Below are positions 27,039 to 36,449 of a stretch of 64,000 nucleotides of DNA, one piece after another; the first letter of the stretch is position 1; every line of letters begins with the position of its first letter. The notes under the pieces were generated by a model. That model searched no databases. It saw only the letters and a list, made by a program, of their open reading frames with translations, and was not told where the DNA came from. A program made the position numbers and the translations under genes. This DNA comes from Mesorhizobium japonicum MAFF 303099 (GTDB lineage: Bacteria > Pseudomonadota > Alphaproteobacteria > Rhizobiales > Rhizobiaceae): positions 4,558,001 to 4,622,000 of the forward strand of contig NC_002678.2 in assembly GCF_000009625.1 (NCBI RefSeq), in the 5' to 3' direction.

Positions 27039-28289
27039 ATGAAGATAACGGTGCTCGGCGCCGGCGTTGTCGGTACGGCAGCGGCCTATTACCTGGCCGC
27101 CGACGGGCACGAGGTCACCGTGATCGAGCGCCATGCGGCGCCCGCGCGGGGCACCAGCCAATCCAATGCCGGCTTGGTTTCGCCAGGCGACGCCACCGCT
27201 TGGGCTTCGCCGGCGGCACTGAAGACGTTCCTGCGCGGGCTCTACAATCATGATCTCGGCATCAAGGTGCGGCTGCGCTTCGATCCCTATTTCCTCGCCT
27301 GGAGCCTGCGCTTCCTGCGCCAATGCACGGTGGCCCGCCTGCGCGCCAACAGCCAGGTCAAGCTGCGCCTGGCGCTCTATTCGCGCGACTGCATCAACGC
27401 CATCTCGGCCGACACCGGCATCCACTATGACGAGCGCAAGAAAGGCATCCTGTATTTCTTCCGCTCGCAGCACAGCCTCAACACCGGCACCGACAATTAC
27501 CGCTATCTGGCCGAGCACGGCCTGCCGATCGAGATCGTCGGCCGCGACCGGCTGGTCGAACTCGAGCCGGGCCTTGCCGGGGTGAAGGAAAAGATCGCCG
27601 GCGGCGTCTATTCGCCAATCGATCAGACCGGCGATTCCAGACTGTTCGTCGACAATCTCGCCGCCTATGCCAGCGAAAAGCTCGGCGTCAAATTCCTGTT
27701 CGGCACCACGGTCGAGGGCCTCGATATCCAAGGCGACCGAGTGCGGGCGGTTATGACCTCGGCCGGACCGGTGACGGGTGACGCCGTCGTCATCTCGATG
27801 GGGCCGGAAAGCGGCCTGCTTGGCCGCCGCTACGGCATCGACCTGCCGGTCTATCCGGTGAAGGGCTATACCGCGACCATTCCGCTGGAAGACGAGAGCA
27901 AGGGGCCGACCATAGGCGGCGCCGACGAGGACCAGCTGATGGCCTATTCGAGGCTTGGCAACCGGTTGCGGCTGGCTTCGACCGCCGAATTCACCGGCTT
28001 CGACCGCACCCATAAGCCAAGCGACTTTACCACCATGTTCAGGACCGCCAGGGATCTTTTCCCCGGCGCCTTCGACGAGAAGAAGGCGGAGCTCTGGGCG
28101 GGGCTGCGGCCAATGATGCCGGGCTCCGTGCCGGTCATCGGCCAAGCGCGCTACAAAAACCTCTATCTCGACACCGGCCACGGCCATGTCGGCTGGACCA
28201 TGGCCTGCGGCTCGGGAAAATTCCTGGCCGACCTCGTTGCCGGCCGCAAGCCCGAGATCGACCCGCAGGGGCTTGTGTACGGGGGGTAG
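27039..28289 (+). CDS. D-amino-acid dehydrogenase-like FAD oxidoreductase (DadA-like)
   Basis: Membrane-associated flavoprotein of the DAO family, 416 residues. It would oxidise a D-amino acid to the keto acid and pass electrons to the respiratory chain. The dinucleotide-binding fold is MKITVLGAGVVGTAAAYYLA with VTVIERHAAPARGTSQSNAG. A second conserved stretch is GLRPMMPGSVPVIGQARYKN, then LDTGHGHVGWTMACGSGKFLADL at the C-terminus. The GSGK and PxxxPVIG patterns match DadA. The stop lies one base before the racemase-like gene, so the pair is coupled and the substrate is probably the product of that protein. Confidence 0.9.
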   Translation: MKITVLGAGVVGTAAAYYLAADGHEVTVIERHAAPARGTSQSNAGLVSPGDATAWASPAALKTFLRGLYNHDLGIKVRLRFDPYFLAWSLRFLRQCTVARLRANSQVKLRLALYSRDCINAISADTGIHYDERKKGILYFFRSQHSLNTGTDNYRYLAEHGLPIEIVGRDRLVELEPGLAGVKEKIAGGVYSPIDQTGDSRLFVDNLAAYASEKLGVKFLFGTTVEGLDIQGDRVRAVMTSAGPVTGDAVVISMGPESGLLGRRYGIDLPVYPVKGYTATIPLEDESKGPTIGGADEDQLMAYSRLGNRLRLASTAEFTGFDRTHKPSDFTTMFRTARDLFPGAFDEKKAELWAGLRPMMPGSVPVIGQARYKNLYLDTGHGHVGWTMACGSGKFLADLVAGRKPEIDPQGLVYGG

Positions 28290-28290
28290 G

Positions 28291-30117
28291 ATGTCAGGAC
28301 CGCAAGTCGCCATCGACCTTGGCCGCATCGAGCGCAACGCCCGCACCATCGTCGACCGCTGCGCTTTGTCAGGCATCAAGGTGTTCGGCGTCACCAAGGG
28401 CATGTGCGGCATGCCGCAAGTGGCGCGCGCCATGTTGCGCGGCGGCGTCGCCGGCATTGCCGAATCGCGTTTCGAAAACATCCGCCGGTTGCGCGACAGC
28501 GGCATCAACGCGCCGATCATGCTGCTGCGCAGCCCGCCCATGGCGCGCATCGAGGAGGTGGTGCGCACGGTCGACATCAGCCTGCAGTCGGAGCTCGCCA
28601 CCATCCGCGAAATCTCTCGCATCGCCGAGCGCATGGGCCGCGTCCACGACATCATGCTGATGATCGACCTTGGCGATCTGCGCGAAGGCATCTGGCCGAA
28701 CGATCTTATTCCCACGGTCGAGCAGATCCTGCAGTTCAAGGGCGTGCGTATCGCCGGTATCGGCACCAATCTCGGCTGCTTCGGCGCCATCATGCCGACG
28801 CCGGAAAATCTCGGGCAACTTGTCGCCCATGCCTACAAGACCGAGCGCCTGTCAGGCAAAAGCCTCGACTGGATCTCGGGCGGTGCCTCGTCGTCGCTGA
28901 CCTTGCTGCTTGAAGGCAGACTTCCGGCCGGCATCAACAATCTCAGGGTCGGCGAGGCGATCCTGCAAGGCGGTGTGGAGACCTTCCGCGATGTGCCATG
29001 GGCCGAACTCGAGCCCGATGCCTGCCGCCTGACCAGCGACATCATCGAGGTCAAGCTGAAGCCGTCGCGGCCGATCGGCGAGTCCGGTTACGACGCCTTC
29101 GGCAACCAGCCGGTCTTTCCCGACGAGGGCGACAGGCTGCGTGCCATCGCCAATATCGGCCGCGAGGATGTGCTGGTCGAAGGACTGACGCCGATCGCCA
29201 AGGGGATTCGCGTGCTCGGCGCCTCCAGTGACCATCTGCTGCTCGACGTGCAGGACGCCGATCCGCGGCCCGCTGTGGGAGATCGCGTCGCCTTCCGCAT
29301 GAACTATGGCGCCATGCTGCTGGCGATGACCTCGGAATATGTCGAAAAGGCCCCAATGCACGATGTCGAGGACTTTTACGGCCGCAAGATGGTGTCGATC
29401 TCGGCGGAACAGGGGGCTGCCGGCATCCTTGCCCGGGAAGGCACCGGCGCCCGGCTGGAAGCGATGAATTTCGATGTCGTCGAGTTGGCCGATTTCGAGC
29501 GGCCGCCATCCGGGTTGATCCGGCTGACTGCTGGCGCCGATCGCCGCGTCGCCCACAATGCGCTGACGGCGACGGCGCGCGCGACGCACTCCTTCGGCCT
29601 GATCTGGATCGATTCCATCGCCGCGCTGATGCCGGAAGGCGAACAGGGTATCGACCTGCCGGAAGGCTCCGTGCTGGCCCGGACCCTCGGCCTCGATCAC
29701 AAGGCCGGCGCGCTGCAGCCGCAGCTGTCGCCGGAAAATGTCGTTATCGTCGGCCTGCGCCATGCCGATCCGGCCGAGGCGCGGGTGCTGAAGGATTCGC
29801 GGGTGTCGGCCTTCACCATGACGGATATCGACGCCATGGGCATGCGCGACCTTATGCATGAGGCGATCCGCATCGCCCCGTCGGGCACGCAAGGCTTTCA
29901 CGTCAGCTATTCACCGACAGCGACCGAATTCGCCGGCTGGGCGGCCGGCTCCGGTGGGCTGACCGTGCGCGAGACGCATCAGGCGATGGAGGCTATCGCA
30001 CTGTCCGGCGGGCTTTTGTCGATGGACGTTTCGGGGCTGACCGCTGATCTCGAACCGAGGATCGCCACCGACGCCGTCAGCTTCGTCATGTCGGCCTTCG
30101 GCAAGCGGATCCTCTGA
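28291..30117 (+). CDS. Fusion: PLP-dependent ornithine/alanine racemase-like domain plus arginase-fold domain lacking metal ligands
   Basis: Protein of 608 residues. Residues 1-375 are a fold-type III PLP racemase of the Orr/YhfX type. VAIDLGRIERNARTI opens the barrel, the cofactor lysine is Lys36 in GVKVF-like context KVFGVTKGMCGM, and GIAESRFENIRRLRDSGI, MIDLGDLREG, ISGGASSSL and NLRVGEAILQG follow. Residues about 395-608 align by eye along their length with arginases (SPENVVIVGLRHAD, MTDIDAMGMRDLMHEAI, GGLTVRETHQAMEAIALSGG, SFVMSAFGKRIL). However, each metal-binding motif is replaced: GGDHS by GADRR (415-419), DAHxD by DSIAA (441-445), SxDxDxxDP by SYSPTATEF (from 539). The second domain is therefore probably a non-catalytic ligand-binding or structural unit. 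It directly follows the DadA-like gene. Confidence 0.85.
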   Translation: MSGPQVAIDLGRIERNARTIVDRCALSGIKVFGVTKGMCGMPQVARAMLRGGVAGIAESRFENIRRLRDSGINAPIMLLRSPPMARIEEVVRTVDISLQSELATIREISRIAERMGRVHDIMLMIDLGDLREGIWPNDLIPTVEQILQFKGVRIAGIGTNLGCFGAIMPTPENLGQLVAHAYKTERLSGKSLDWISGGASSSLTLLLEGRLPAGINNLRVGEAILQGGVETFRDVPWAELEPDACRLTSDIIEVKLKPSRPIGESGYDAFGNQPVFPDEGDRLRAIANIGREDVLVEGLTPIAKGIRVLGASSDHLLLDVQDADPRPAVGDRVAFRMNYGAMLLAMTSEYVEKAPMHDVEDFYGRKMVSISAEQGAAGILAREGTGARLEAMNFDVVELADFERPPSGLIRLTAGADRRVAHNALTATARATHSFGLIWIDSIAALMPEGEQGIDLPEGSVLARTLGLDHKAGALQPQLSPENVVIVGLRHADPAEARVLKDSRVSAFTMTDIDAMGMRDLMHEAIRIAPSGTQGFHVSYSPTATEFAGWAAGSGGLTVRETHQAMEAIALSGGLLSMDVSGLTADLEPRIATDAVSFVMSAFGKRIL

Positions 30118-31494
30118 TCAGCCCCGTGCTTCGACCGCCACGCGCCAGGCGTTGGCATAGTCGGCCCAGGCCCGATCGGTCGGCGGCTCTATTCTTTCGC
30201 CTTTGCCATACGCCATGACCTGATCGGACGCTAGCAGTGCCGCGCCGATGCTGGTGCCGGTAGTGGCTTCGGAGGCGACGACGGCGCGGCCTGTGCTTGC
30301 GGCCAGCATGCCGACAAACAGCTGGTTGCGGGCAAAGGGTCCTTCCACGGTGGTCGGGCCATCGGCGCCTATCAGGTCAAGGCAGGTCGCCGTCATCAGT
30401 GCCAGATAGAACGAGACGGCGGCGAAACGCTGGCCATCGTTGATGCTCTCAGCGTCGAGCCATGTCGCGGCCTGATGCGGGAACGGCCCGGACCCTTGCT
30501 GTGTCGATGGCAGCAACAATGTCTTTCGCGCCAGTACGGCGCCGATATCGTCTTCGCTCCAAGTCTCCGGCTGGCCTTCCGTCAGCACGGAAAATTCGCG
30601 GCCGCCCATGAAACGGGCCGAGGGGAGGGGGTCGCCCAGCGCATTGACATTGACCAGCGTGTCGCGCGCCGCATCCAACGCAATCTCTCTGCCTCCGACC
30701 GCCATCGACACGACCCAGGTGCCGGTCGAGACGACCGAGAAGGGTGGCGCGTCCGACAGGAGATGCGGCAGCAGCGAGGCGTTGGAATCGTGCAGGCCGC
30801 AGAACACAGGTGTTCGCGCATCAAGGCCTGTTCGCGCGGCAAGCGCGGGCAGGATCGGGCCGAGGCGATTCCTGGCCGGCCGCACCGGTGCCATCAGGCC
30901 GCGCCAATCCAACCGATCGACCAGCGACGAAAAGCCAGCAGTCCACGGGTTCCACAGATCGGTGTGGCAACCAAGCGAGGTCACTTCGTTGGCGGCGACG
31001 CCGGTCAGGCGCAGCGCCCAGTATTGTGGGTACATCAGGATCGCGGTCGCATGCGCGAACGCGGCCGGAAAGCGCTTCTGCTGCCAGAAGAACTGCGCGC
31101 CGAGATTGAGGCCGAGCGGCAGGCGCGGTGTGCCCGTCTCGGCGAAAGGCGGGCGGATTGCGTCATAGTCCGCCGCCAGTCCGTTGGGGCCGTCGAACTC
31201 ATAGTCGAGCACGGGCAGCACCAGTTCGCCAGAGGCGTCGACCAGCGCACCTGTCGCGCCATGGGTAGTGATCGAGATGGCGTCGATGCGCTGTTCGCAG
31301 TTGAGGCCGGCAAGGCTGTCGAGGATGAATGTCCACAGCGACTCGACATCGTGATGTGGGTAGGGCGCTTGCCGCACCGGCGCGTTCGCCATCCGGCGCA
31401 ACGCCACCTCGCTCGAAGTGGCGAGATCGACCAACGCCACCTTGGCGTTGGTCTTGCCGATGTCGATGACGGCGATGTGGCGCAGAGCACTCAT
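30118..31494 (-). CDS. rhaK: Sugar kinase of the L-rhamnose cluster (RhaK)
   Basis: FGGY-family carbohydrate kinase of 458 residues, last gene of the rhaRSTPQUK unit. Sequence features are [20 protein letters not shown] (phosphate 1 loop) and [20 protein letters not shown], with [20 protein letters not shown] and [15 protein letters not shown] in the C-terminal ATPase half. In R. leguminosarum the equivalent gene is needed for rhamnose kinase activity and also for transport. The start codon overlaps the rhaU stop by four bases. It ends two bases from the convergent racemase-fusion gene. Confidence 0.93.
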   Translation of the reverse strand: MSALRHIAVIDIGKTNAKVALVDLATSSEVALRRMANAPVRQAPYPHHDVESLWTFILDSLAGLNCEQRIDAISITTHGATGALVDASGELVLPVLDYEFDGPNGLAADYDAIRPPFAETGTPRLPLGLNLGAQFFWQQKRFPAAFAHATAILMYPQYWALRLTGVAANEVTSLGCHTDLWNPWTAGFSSLVDRLDWRGLMAPVRPARNRLGPILPALAARTGLDARTPVFCGLHDSNASLLPHLLSDAPPFSVVSTGTWVVSMAVGGREIALDAARDTLVNVNALGDPLPSARFMGGREFSVLTEGQPETWSEDDIGAVLARKTLLLPSTQQGSGPFPHQAATWLDAESINDGQRFAAVSFYLALMTATCLDLIGADGPTTVEGPFARNQLFVGMLAASTGRAVVASEATTGTSIGAALLASDQVMAYGKGERIEPPTDRAWADYANAWRVAVEARG

Positions 31495-31808
31495 GCCATA
31501 TGGAACATTGTTTCCAGCGGCACGGCCACCGGCTCATTGTCCGGCCCGGTTTCCATGATGTCGGCCATGTCTGCCCACCAGCGCTGCATCACCGGTTGCT
31601 TCGGCAATTCGGCCATGCCGTGATGATCGCGCCGCCACAGCACGCCGAACAGGATGTTGGTCTCTTCGTCGAGATGGATCGAGTAGTCGGACACGCCGGC
31701 CTGCTTCAAGAGCGAGACCAGCGACGGCCAGATCTCGTCATGGCGCTTCTTGTACTCGGCCTTCATACCCGGCTTGAGCTTCATCTTGAACGCGTATTTC
31801 TCAGGCAT
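31491..31808 (-). CDS. rhaU: L-rhamnose mutarotase
   Basis: Small enzyme of 105 residues interconverting alpha and beta L-rhamnose (RhaM/RhaU family). It reads [20 protein letters not shown] and [22 protein letters not shown], then [20 protein letters not shown] and [13 protein letters not shown], with the conserved active-site His, Tyr and Trp residues of the family. The ATG at 31808 shares one base with the rhaQ stop (TGATG). The end overlaps rhaK by four bases. Confidence 0.95.
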   Translation of the reverse strand: MPEKYAFKMKLKPGMKAEYKKRHDEIWPSLVSLLKQAGVSDYSIHLDEETNILFGVLWRRDHHGMAELPKQPVMQRWWADMADIMETGPDNEPVAVPLETMFHMA

Positions 31809-32803
31809 CAACGTCCTCCGCGCAGCCGCCGCCAGACGATCGGCAGGGCGATGACGATGATCAGCAGCAGGCCGATGAAGATCGACATGACGATGCCCGG
31901 CACGTTGAGCAGGCCAAGGCCGAAGGTCACCAGCCCCATGATGAAGGCTGCCAGCACGACGCCGACAATGCTGCCGGCGCCGCCCAGAATGCTGACGCCG
32001 CCGAGCACCACCATGGTGATGACTTCCAGCTCATAGCCCTGCGCGATCGACGGCCTCGTCGAGCCGAGCCGTGAGGTGATCAGCACCGAAGCTATGCCTG
32101 ACATCAGTCCGGTCAGGCAGAAAAGGATGAATTTGATGCGGCCGACGCGCACGCCGGAAAACTGCGCAGCGACCGGATTGTTGCCGATGGCAAAGACGCG
32201 GCGGCCGAAACTCGTGCGATGCAGCAGGAACCAGTAGACGACGGCGGCGATGAGGAAGAGCACCAGCTCGAACGAGACCACCCACCAGACATAGCCCTGG
32301 CCGAAGAAGGCGAAGCTTTCGGGATAGCCCTTATAGGCCTGGTCGCCAAGGATGATGAAGGCGATGCCGCGGAACAGGCTCATCGTGCCGATGGTGACGA
32401 CGATCGACGGCAGGCCAAGCCTTGTCACCAAGAGCCCGTTGAAGGCGCCGCAGCCGAGGCCCACCACGATGCCGATCAGCACCAGCACCGGCGTGCCGGC
32501 TCCCGCCTGCACCGCCATGCCCATCATGGTCGATGCCAGTGCGATGATGGCGGCCACCGACAGGTCGATCTCGCCCGAAATGATCAGCAGCGCCATGGCA
32601 AAGGCGATCAGGCCCTTCTCCGTGAAATTGAAGGTCAGATCCGACAGCGAATAGGGGTCGAGGAAATAGGGCGAGGCGAAGCTGTTGATGGCGAAGATGG
32701 CAACGGCCACCACGACCAGCAGCGCCTCCCAGGAAAAGATCGCCGAGCGAAACGGCTTGTCGAGCCGGTCGGGAATGTGGCGCGGGGCAGGGATATCGCT
32801 CAT
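31808..32803 (-). CDS. rhaQ: Rhamnose ABC transporter permease (second subunit)
   Basis: Inner-membrane permease of 331 residues, CUT2 sugar ABC family, with about ten helices. Typical segments are [40 protein letters not shown] and [20 protein letters not shown], then [19 protein letters not shown] and [20 protein letters not shown]. Its start overlaps the rhaP stop by four bases, so both permeases are translationally coupled. It works with RhaP, RhaT and RhaS in rhamnose import. P and Q names are assigned by order. Confidence 0.93.
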   Translation of the reverse strand: MSDIPAPRHIPDRLDKPFRSAIFSWEALLVVVAVAIFAINSFASPYFLDPYSLSDLTFNFTEKGLIAFAMALLIISGEIDLSVAAIIALASTMMGMAVQAGAGTPVLVLIGIVVGLGCGAFNGLLVTRLGLPSIVVTIGTMSLFRGIAFIILGDQAYKGYPESFAFFGQGYVWWVVSFELVLFLIAAVVYWFLLHRTSFGRRVFAIGNNPVAAQFSGVRVGRIKFILFCLTGLMSGIASVLITSRLGSTRPSIAQGYELEVITMVVLGGVSILGGAGSIVGVVLAAFIMGLVTFGLGLLNVPGIVMSIFIGLLLIIVIALPIVWRRLRGGR

Positions 32804-33777
32804 GCCGCCTCCGCCTTTCTCAGGATGATGCGACCCTGCTGGCGTTCGCCGCGCGCGTTGAGCACGACGGCCAGGATGATGGCGCTACCCGAAATCGCCA
32901 TCTGCCAGAAGGGCGAGATGTTGATGACCGGGAGCGCGTTGGAGATGATGCCGAGGAACAGCGCGCCCAGCACCGCGCCGCCGACCGAGCCGATGCCGCC
33001 GGCGATCGAAATGCCGCCGATGACGCAGGCGGCGATGATGTTGAGCTCATAGCCGTTGGCGACTTCGACCGAGGCGATGACGTAACGCGAGATCCAGAGA
33101 TAGCCGGCAAGCCCGCCGATCATGCCGGAGATGCAGAAGACGATGAATTTCGTGCGGCCGACATCGATGCCGGTATAGATTGACGCGGTCGGGTTGACGC
33201 CGATGGCATAGATCGAGCGGCCGAGCGCGGTGCGCGTCATCAGCACGAAGAACAGCGCGATGACCAGGATGGCAATCCAGGACAGCACCGGAATGCCGAG
33301 GAAGGCGGCGCGCTGGAAGCCGATGAACTCCGGGCTCATCTTGTCGGCATTGACCCAGGCGCCGCCGGACAGGACGAAAGTGGCGCCGCGATAGATGGTC
33401 AGCGTGCCCAAAGTCACCACGATCGAAGGAATGTTCAGCCGCCACACCAGAAGGCCGTTGATGGCGCCCAGCGCAAGCCCGACAGCGAGCGCGATGACGA
33501 TCAACACCGGGATCGGGATCGCCGGGTGTGCCGCGTTCAGCATCGCCACCACCATACCGGTGAAGCAGAGATTAGAGGCCATCGACAGGTCGATCGACCG
33601 CGTCAGGATCACCACCATCTGGCCGAGCGCCAGGATCATCAGGATCGAGGTGTCGTTGAACACCTGGCCCAGGTTGCCGGGGTCGGCAAAAGCCGGGAAG
33701 CGGGTCGAGATCAGCCCGATCAGCACGATGATAGCCGCGGCCAGCCAGATCTCGCGGTATTTGAGAAAGGCCTTCAT
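32800..33777 (-). CDS. rhaP: Rhamnose ABC transporter permease (first subunit)
   Basis: CUT2-type sugar permease of 325 residues with DTSILMILALGQMVVILTRS and IDLSMASNLCFTGMVVAMLN, GAINGLLVWRLNIPSIVVTL, GTLTIYRGATFVLSGGAWVN and AIGVNPTASIYTGIDVGRTK. These are the same landmarks as in RhaQ, and the pair would form the heterodimeric channel. Four-base overlaps at both ends join it to rhaT upstream and rhaQ downstream. Confidence 0.93.
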   Translation of the reverse strand: MKAFLKYREIWLAAAIIVLIGLISTRFPAFADPGNLGQVFNDTSILMILALGQMVVILTRSIDLSMASNLCFTGMVVAMLNAAHPAIPIPVLIVIALAVGLALGAINGLLVWRLNIPSIVVTLGTLTIYRGATFVLSGGAWVNADKMSPEFIGFQRAAFLGIPVLSWIAILVIALFFVLMTRTALGRSIYAIGVNPTASIYTGIDVGRTKFIVFCISGMIGGLAGYLWISRYVIASVEVANGYELNIIAACVIGGISIAGGIGSVGGAVLGALFLGIISNALPVINISPFWQMAISGSAIILAVVLNARGERQQGRIILRKAEAA

Positions 33778-35315
33778 GCCGCGATCCCCGCTGCCGTCCG
33801 CACCAACGTCTCGGCGTCCAGCCCCTTATTGTCATATGTCGCCGCGACAAGGCCTTCGCGCATAACCACCACCCGGTCGGACATGCCGAGTATCTCCGGC
33901 AGTTCCGACGACACCATGATCACCGACAGGCCTTGCGCCACCAGCTCGGCCATGAAGCCGTGCACGGCGGCTTTCGAGCCGATGTCGATGCCCTTGGTCG
34001 GCTCGTCCAGGATGATCACCTTGGGCGCGGTCGCCAGCCACTTGGCGATAACGATCTTCTGCTGGTTGCCGCCCGACAGCGTGCCGACATCCTGGCTGAG
34101 CGAGGAGGCCCTGAGGTCAAGCCGCTCGGTGTAGGAGCGGGCGAGCGAAAACTCTTCGGCCAGCCGCAGCAAGCCAGACTTGGAGGTACGCTTGAGCGAG
34201 GGCAGCGAGACGTTCTGGAAGATCGGCAGGCCGATCACCACGCCCTGCTTGCCGCGCTCTTCCGGCACGTAGACGATGCCGGCTTCGATCGAATCCGCCG
34301 CCGATTTCGGCGCTATCGCCTTGCCTTCCAGCGTGATCGTGCCGCCAGAGGTTCGGGTGATGCCCGATATCGCTTGCATCACCTCGCTGCGGCCGGCGCC
34401 GACAAGGCCGTAGAAGCCGAGGATCTCGCCCTTGTGCAGCTCGAAGCCGATGTCGTTGAACTCGGTCGGGTGCGACAGGCCGGCGACCGACAGCACCGGC
34501 GCGCCGATCTCGGCCTTGCGCTGCGGGAAGATATGATCGACCGAGCGGCCGACCATCATGCGCACGATCTGGCTCTGGCCGGCATCCTTGATCAGGCCTT
34601 CGCCAACCACCTCGCCGTCGCGGAACACCGTGTAGCGGTCGGCGATGCGGTAGATCTCGTCGAACTTGTGGCTGATGAACAGGATCGCCTTGCCTTCCTC
34701 CTTGAGGAATTCGATGAGCAGGAAAAGCTCCTCGATCTCCTTCATCGAAAGCGCGGCGGTCGGCTCGTCCATGATGACGATCTGGGCGTCGATCGACATG
34801 GCGCGGGCGACGGCGACGAGATGCTTGTTGGCGATGCCGAGGTCCTTCAGCCGCGCATCGGCGTCGATATGGCCGGCATGCATGGTGTCGAGCACTTCGC
34901 GGGCATTTCCGCGCATCGTGCGCCAGTCGATGGTGCCTAGCCGTGTGCGCGGCGCATGGCCGAGAAAGATATTTTCGGCGACTGTGAGATCGTCGAACAG
35001 CACGGTTTCCTGATGGATGGCGGTAACGCCATGGCCGAAGGCGGCATGCGCGCTGGGCAAGGTGACAGCCTGGCCGTCGATGCTGATCGTGCCGGCGTCG
35101 GGCTGGTAGATGCCGGTCATGATCTTGACCAGCGTCGACTTGCCGGCGCCGTTCTCGCCGATCAGTGCCGTCACCTGGCCGGGATAGAGCGACAGGCTGA
35201 CATTGTGCAGCGCGCGCACACCCGGGAAACTCTTGGAGATGCCGGACAGCGTCAGGCGTGGCGTGGAGTCCTGAGGCCCCTCCTTCACCGTGCCGTGCTG
35301 GGCTGTCGTGTCCAT
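33774..35315 (-). CDS. rhaT: Rhamnose ABC transporter ATP-binding protein
   Basis: Sugar-type ATPase with two tandem ABC domains, 513 residues from the ATG at 35315. The first domain has the Walker A motif IGENGAGKSTLVKIMTG and IVIMDEPTAALSMKE. The second has the degenerate Walker A GLVGAGRSEVMQ usual for the family, then LSGGNQQKIVIAKWL and VIILDEPTKGIDIGSK. It energises RhaPQ. The frame remains open upstream to 35522 but enters the rhaS 3' end. There is an 85-bp gap to rhaS. Confidence 0.95.
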   Translation of the reverse strand: MDTTAQHGTVKEGPQDSTPRLTLSGISKSFPGVRALHNVSLSLYPGQVTALIGENGAGKSTLVKIMTGIYQPDAGTISIDGQAVTLPSAHAAFGHGVTAIHQETVLFDDLTVAENIFLGHAPRTRLGTIDWRTMRGNAREVLDTMHAGHIDADARLKDLGIANKHLVAVARAMSIDAQIVIMDEPTAALSMKEIEELFLLIEFLKEEGKAILFISHKFDEIYRIADRYTVFRDGEVVGEGLIKDAGQSQIVRMMVGRSVDHIFPQRKAEIGAPVLSVAGLSHPTEFNDIGFELHKGEILGFYGLVGAGRSEVMQAISGITRTSGGTITLEGKAIAPKSAADSIEAGIVYVPEERGKQGVVIGLPIFQNVSLPSLKRTSKSGLLRLAEEFSLARSYTERLDLRASSLSQDVGTLSGGNQQKIVIAKWLATAPKVIILDEPTKGIDIGSKAAVHGFMAELVAQGLSVIMVSSELPEILGMSDRVVVMREGLVAATYDNKGLDAETLVRTAAGIAA

Positions 35316-35400
35316 GGTTCGTATCAAGCCCTGAAACAAGGTCCGTTTAAAGTCGCGGCGGGACGTGAGCCCCGCCGCGACAGCTTGAAAGGTCTCCAGA

Positions 35401-36396
35401 TCAATAGATCTTGGAGAACTTCTCGATGTTGGTCTTGTCGAACTGGAAGGGCGGAGCCATCGCGGCCGAGTTCGAGTCGTCGAGCGTGACCTTGCCGACG
35501 CGGCCGATCGACAGCGTCGCACCGGGCTTGGCCTCTTCCTTCTTCACCGCCAGGTCGTGGGCGAGGTAGACGGCCGAGTAGCCGAGGTCGATCGGGTTCC
35601 ACAGCGCGACCGCCTGGCTGGCGCCGTTGTCGATGAACTTCTTGAACTCGGACGGCAGCGCCAGACCGGTGACATTGACCTTGCCGATCAGCTTCTCGTC
35701 GGTGACGACCTGGGCGGCGGCGACGACGCCGACGGTGGTCGGCGCGATGATCGCCTTGAGGTTCGGATAGGACTTCAGCAGGCCCTTGGCTTCGTCGGTG
35801 CTCTTGGCCGAATCGTCATCGCCATAGACGGTGGCGACGAGCTTGATCTTGGGGAACTTCTCCGGCAGCACCTTCTTGGCCGCGTCGATCCAGGCGTTTT
35901 GGTTGGTCGCGGTCGAGGAGGCCGACAGGATGGCGACATCGCCGCCTTCCGGCAGATAGTCGGCGGCAAGCTTGATGATGGTCTCGCCGATCAGGCCGGT
36001 GTCGGACGGGTTGAGATGCAGCTGGCGACCTTCCTTGGCGACACCGGAATCCCAGGAGATGACGGTGATGCCGCGCTCCATGGCCTTCTTCAGCACCGGC
36101 ACCAGCGCGTCGGCGTCATTGGCCGAAATGGCGATGGCGTTGACCTTTTGCGCGATCAGCGAGTTGACCACTTCGATCTGCGCTTCGGCGGTCGCCTTGG
36201 TCGGGCCGGTGTAGATGATGTCGACATCGCCGAGTTCCTTGGCCGCCTCTTCGGCGCCCTTGTTGGCGGCGTCGAAGAAGCCGTTGCCGAGCGACTTCAC
36301 CACCAGTGCGATCTTGACGTTCTCGGCATAGGCGGCATTCACGAACATGGCGGCCGAGAATGCGGCCGTCACCATCAATTTCTTCAAAAAGCTCAT
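35401..36396 (-). CDS. rhaS: Rhamnose ABC transporter periplasmic binding protein
   Basis: Periplasmic sugar-binding protein of 331 residues. The signal peptide MSFLKKLMVTAAFSAAMFVN ends with cleavage after AYA, before ENVKIALV. The type I periplasmic fold is seen in GNGFFDAANKGAEEAAKELG, AIAISANDADALVPVLKKAM, TVISWDSGVAKEGRQLHLNP, and DVAILSASSTATNQNAWIDA. It is the first structural gene after rhaR, and the 85-bp gap before rhaT may allow higher expression of this component. Confidence 0.95.
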   Translation of the reverse strand: MSFLKKLMVTAAFSAAMFVNAAYAENVKIALVVKSLGNGFFDAANKGAEEAAKELGDVDIIYTGPTKATAEAQIEVVNSLIAQKVNAIAISANDADALVPVLKKAMERGITVISWDSGVAKEGRQLHLNPSDTGLIGETIIKLAADYLPEGGDVAILSASSTATNQNAWIDAAKKVLPEKFPKIKLVATVYGDDDSAKSTDEAKGLLKSYPNLKAIIAPTTVGVVAAAQVVTDEKLIGKVNVTGLALPSEFKKFIDNGASQAVALWNPIDLGYSAVYLAHDLAVKKEEAKPGATLSIGRVGKVTLDDSNSAAMAPPFQFDKTNIEKFSKIY

Positions 36397-36449
36397 CGCA
36401 TATCCTCCCTTGAGCGTTGCATTCCATCGCCGCTGCGGGCGTGAGTGTC

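Noticed and set aside
26625..28793. 722-residue open frame on the minus strand
   Set aside because: Antisense shadow of galE, the DadA-like gene and the racemase fusion; no domain recognisable.
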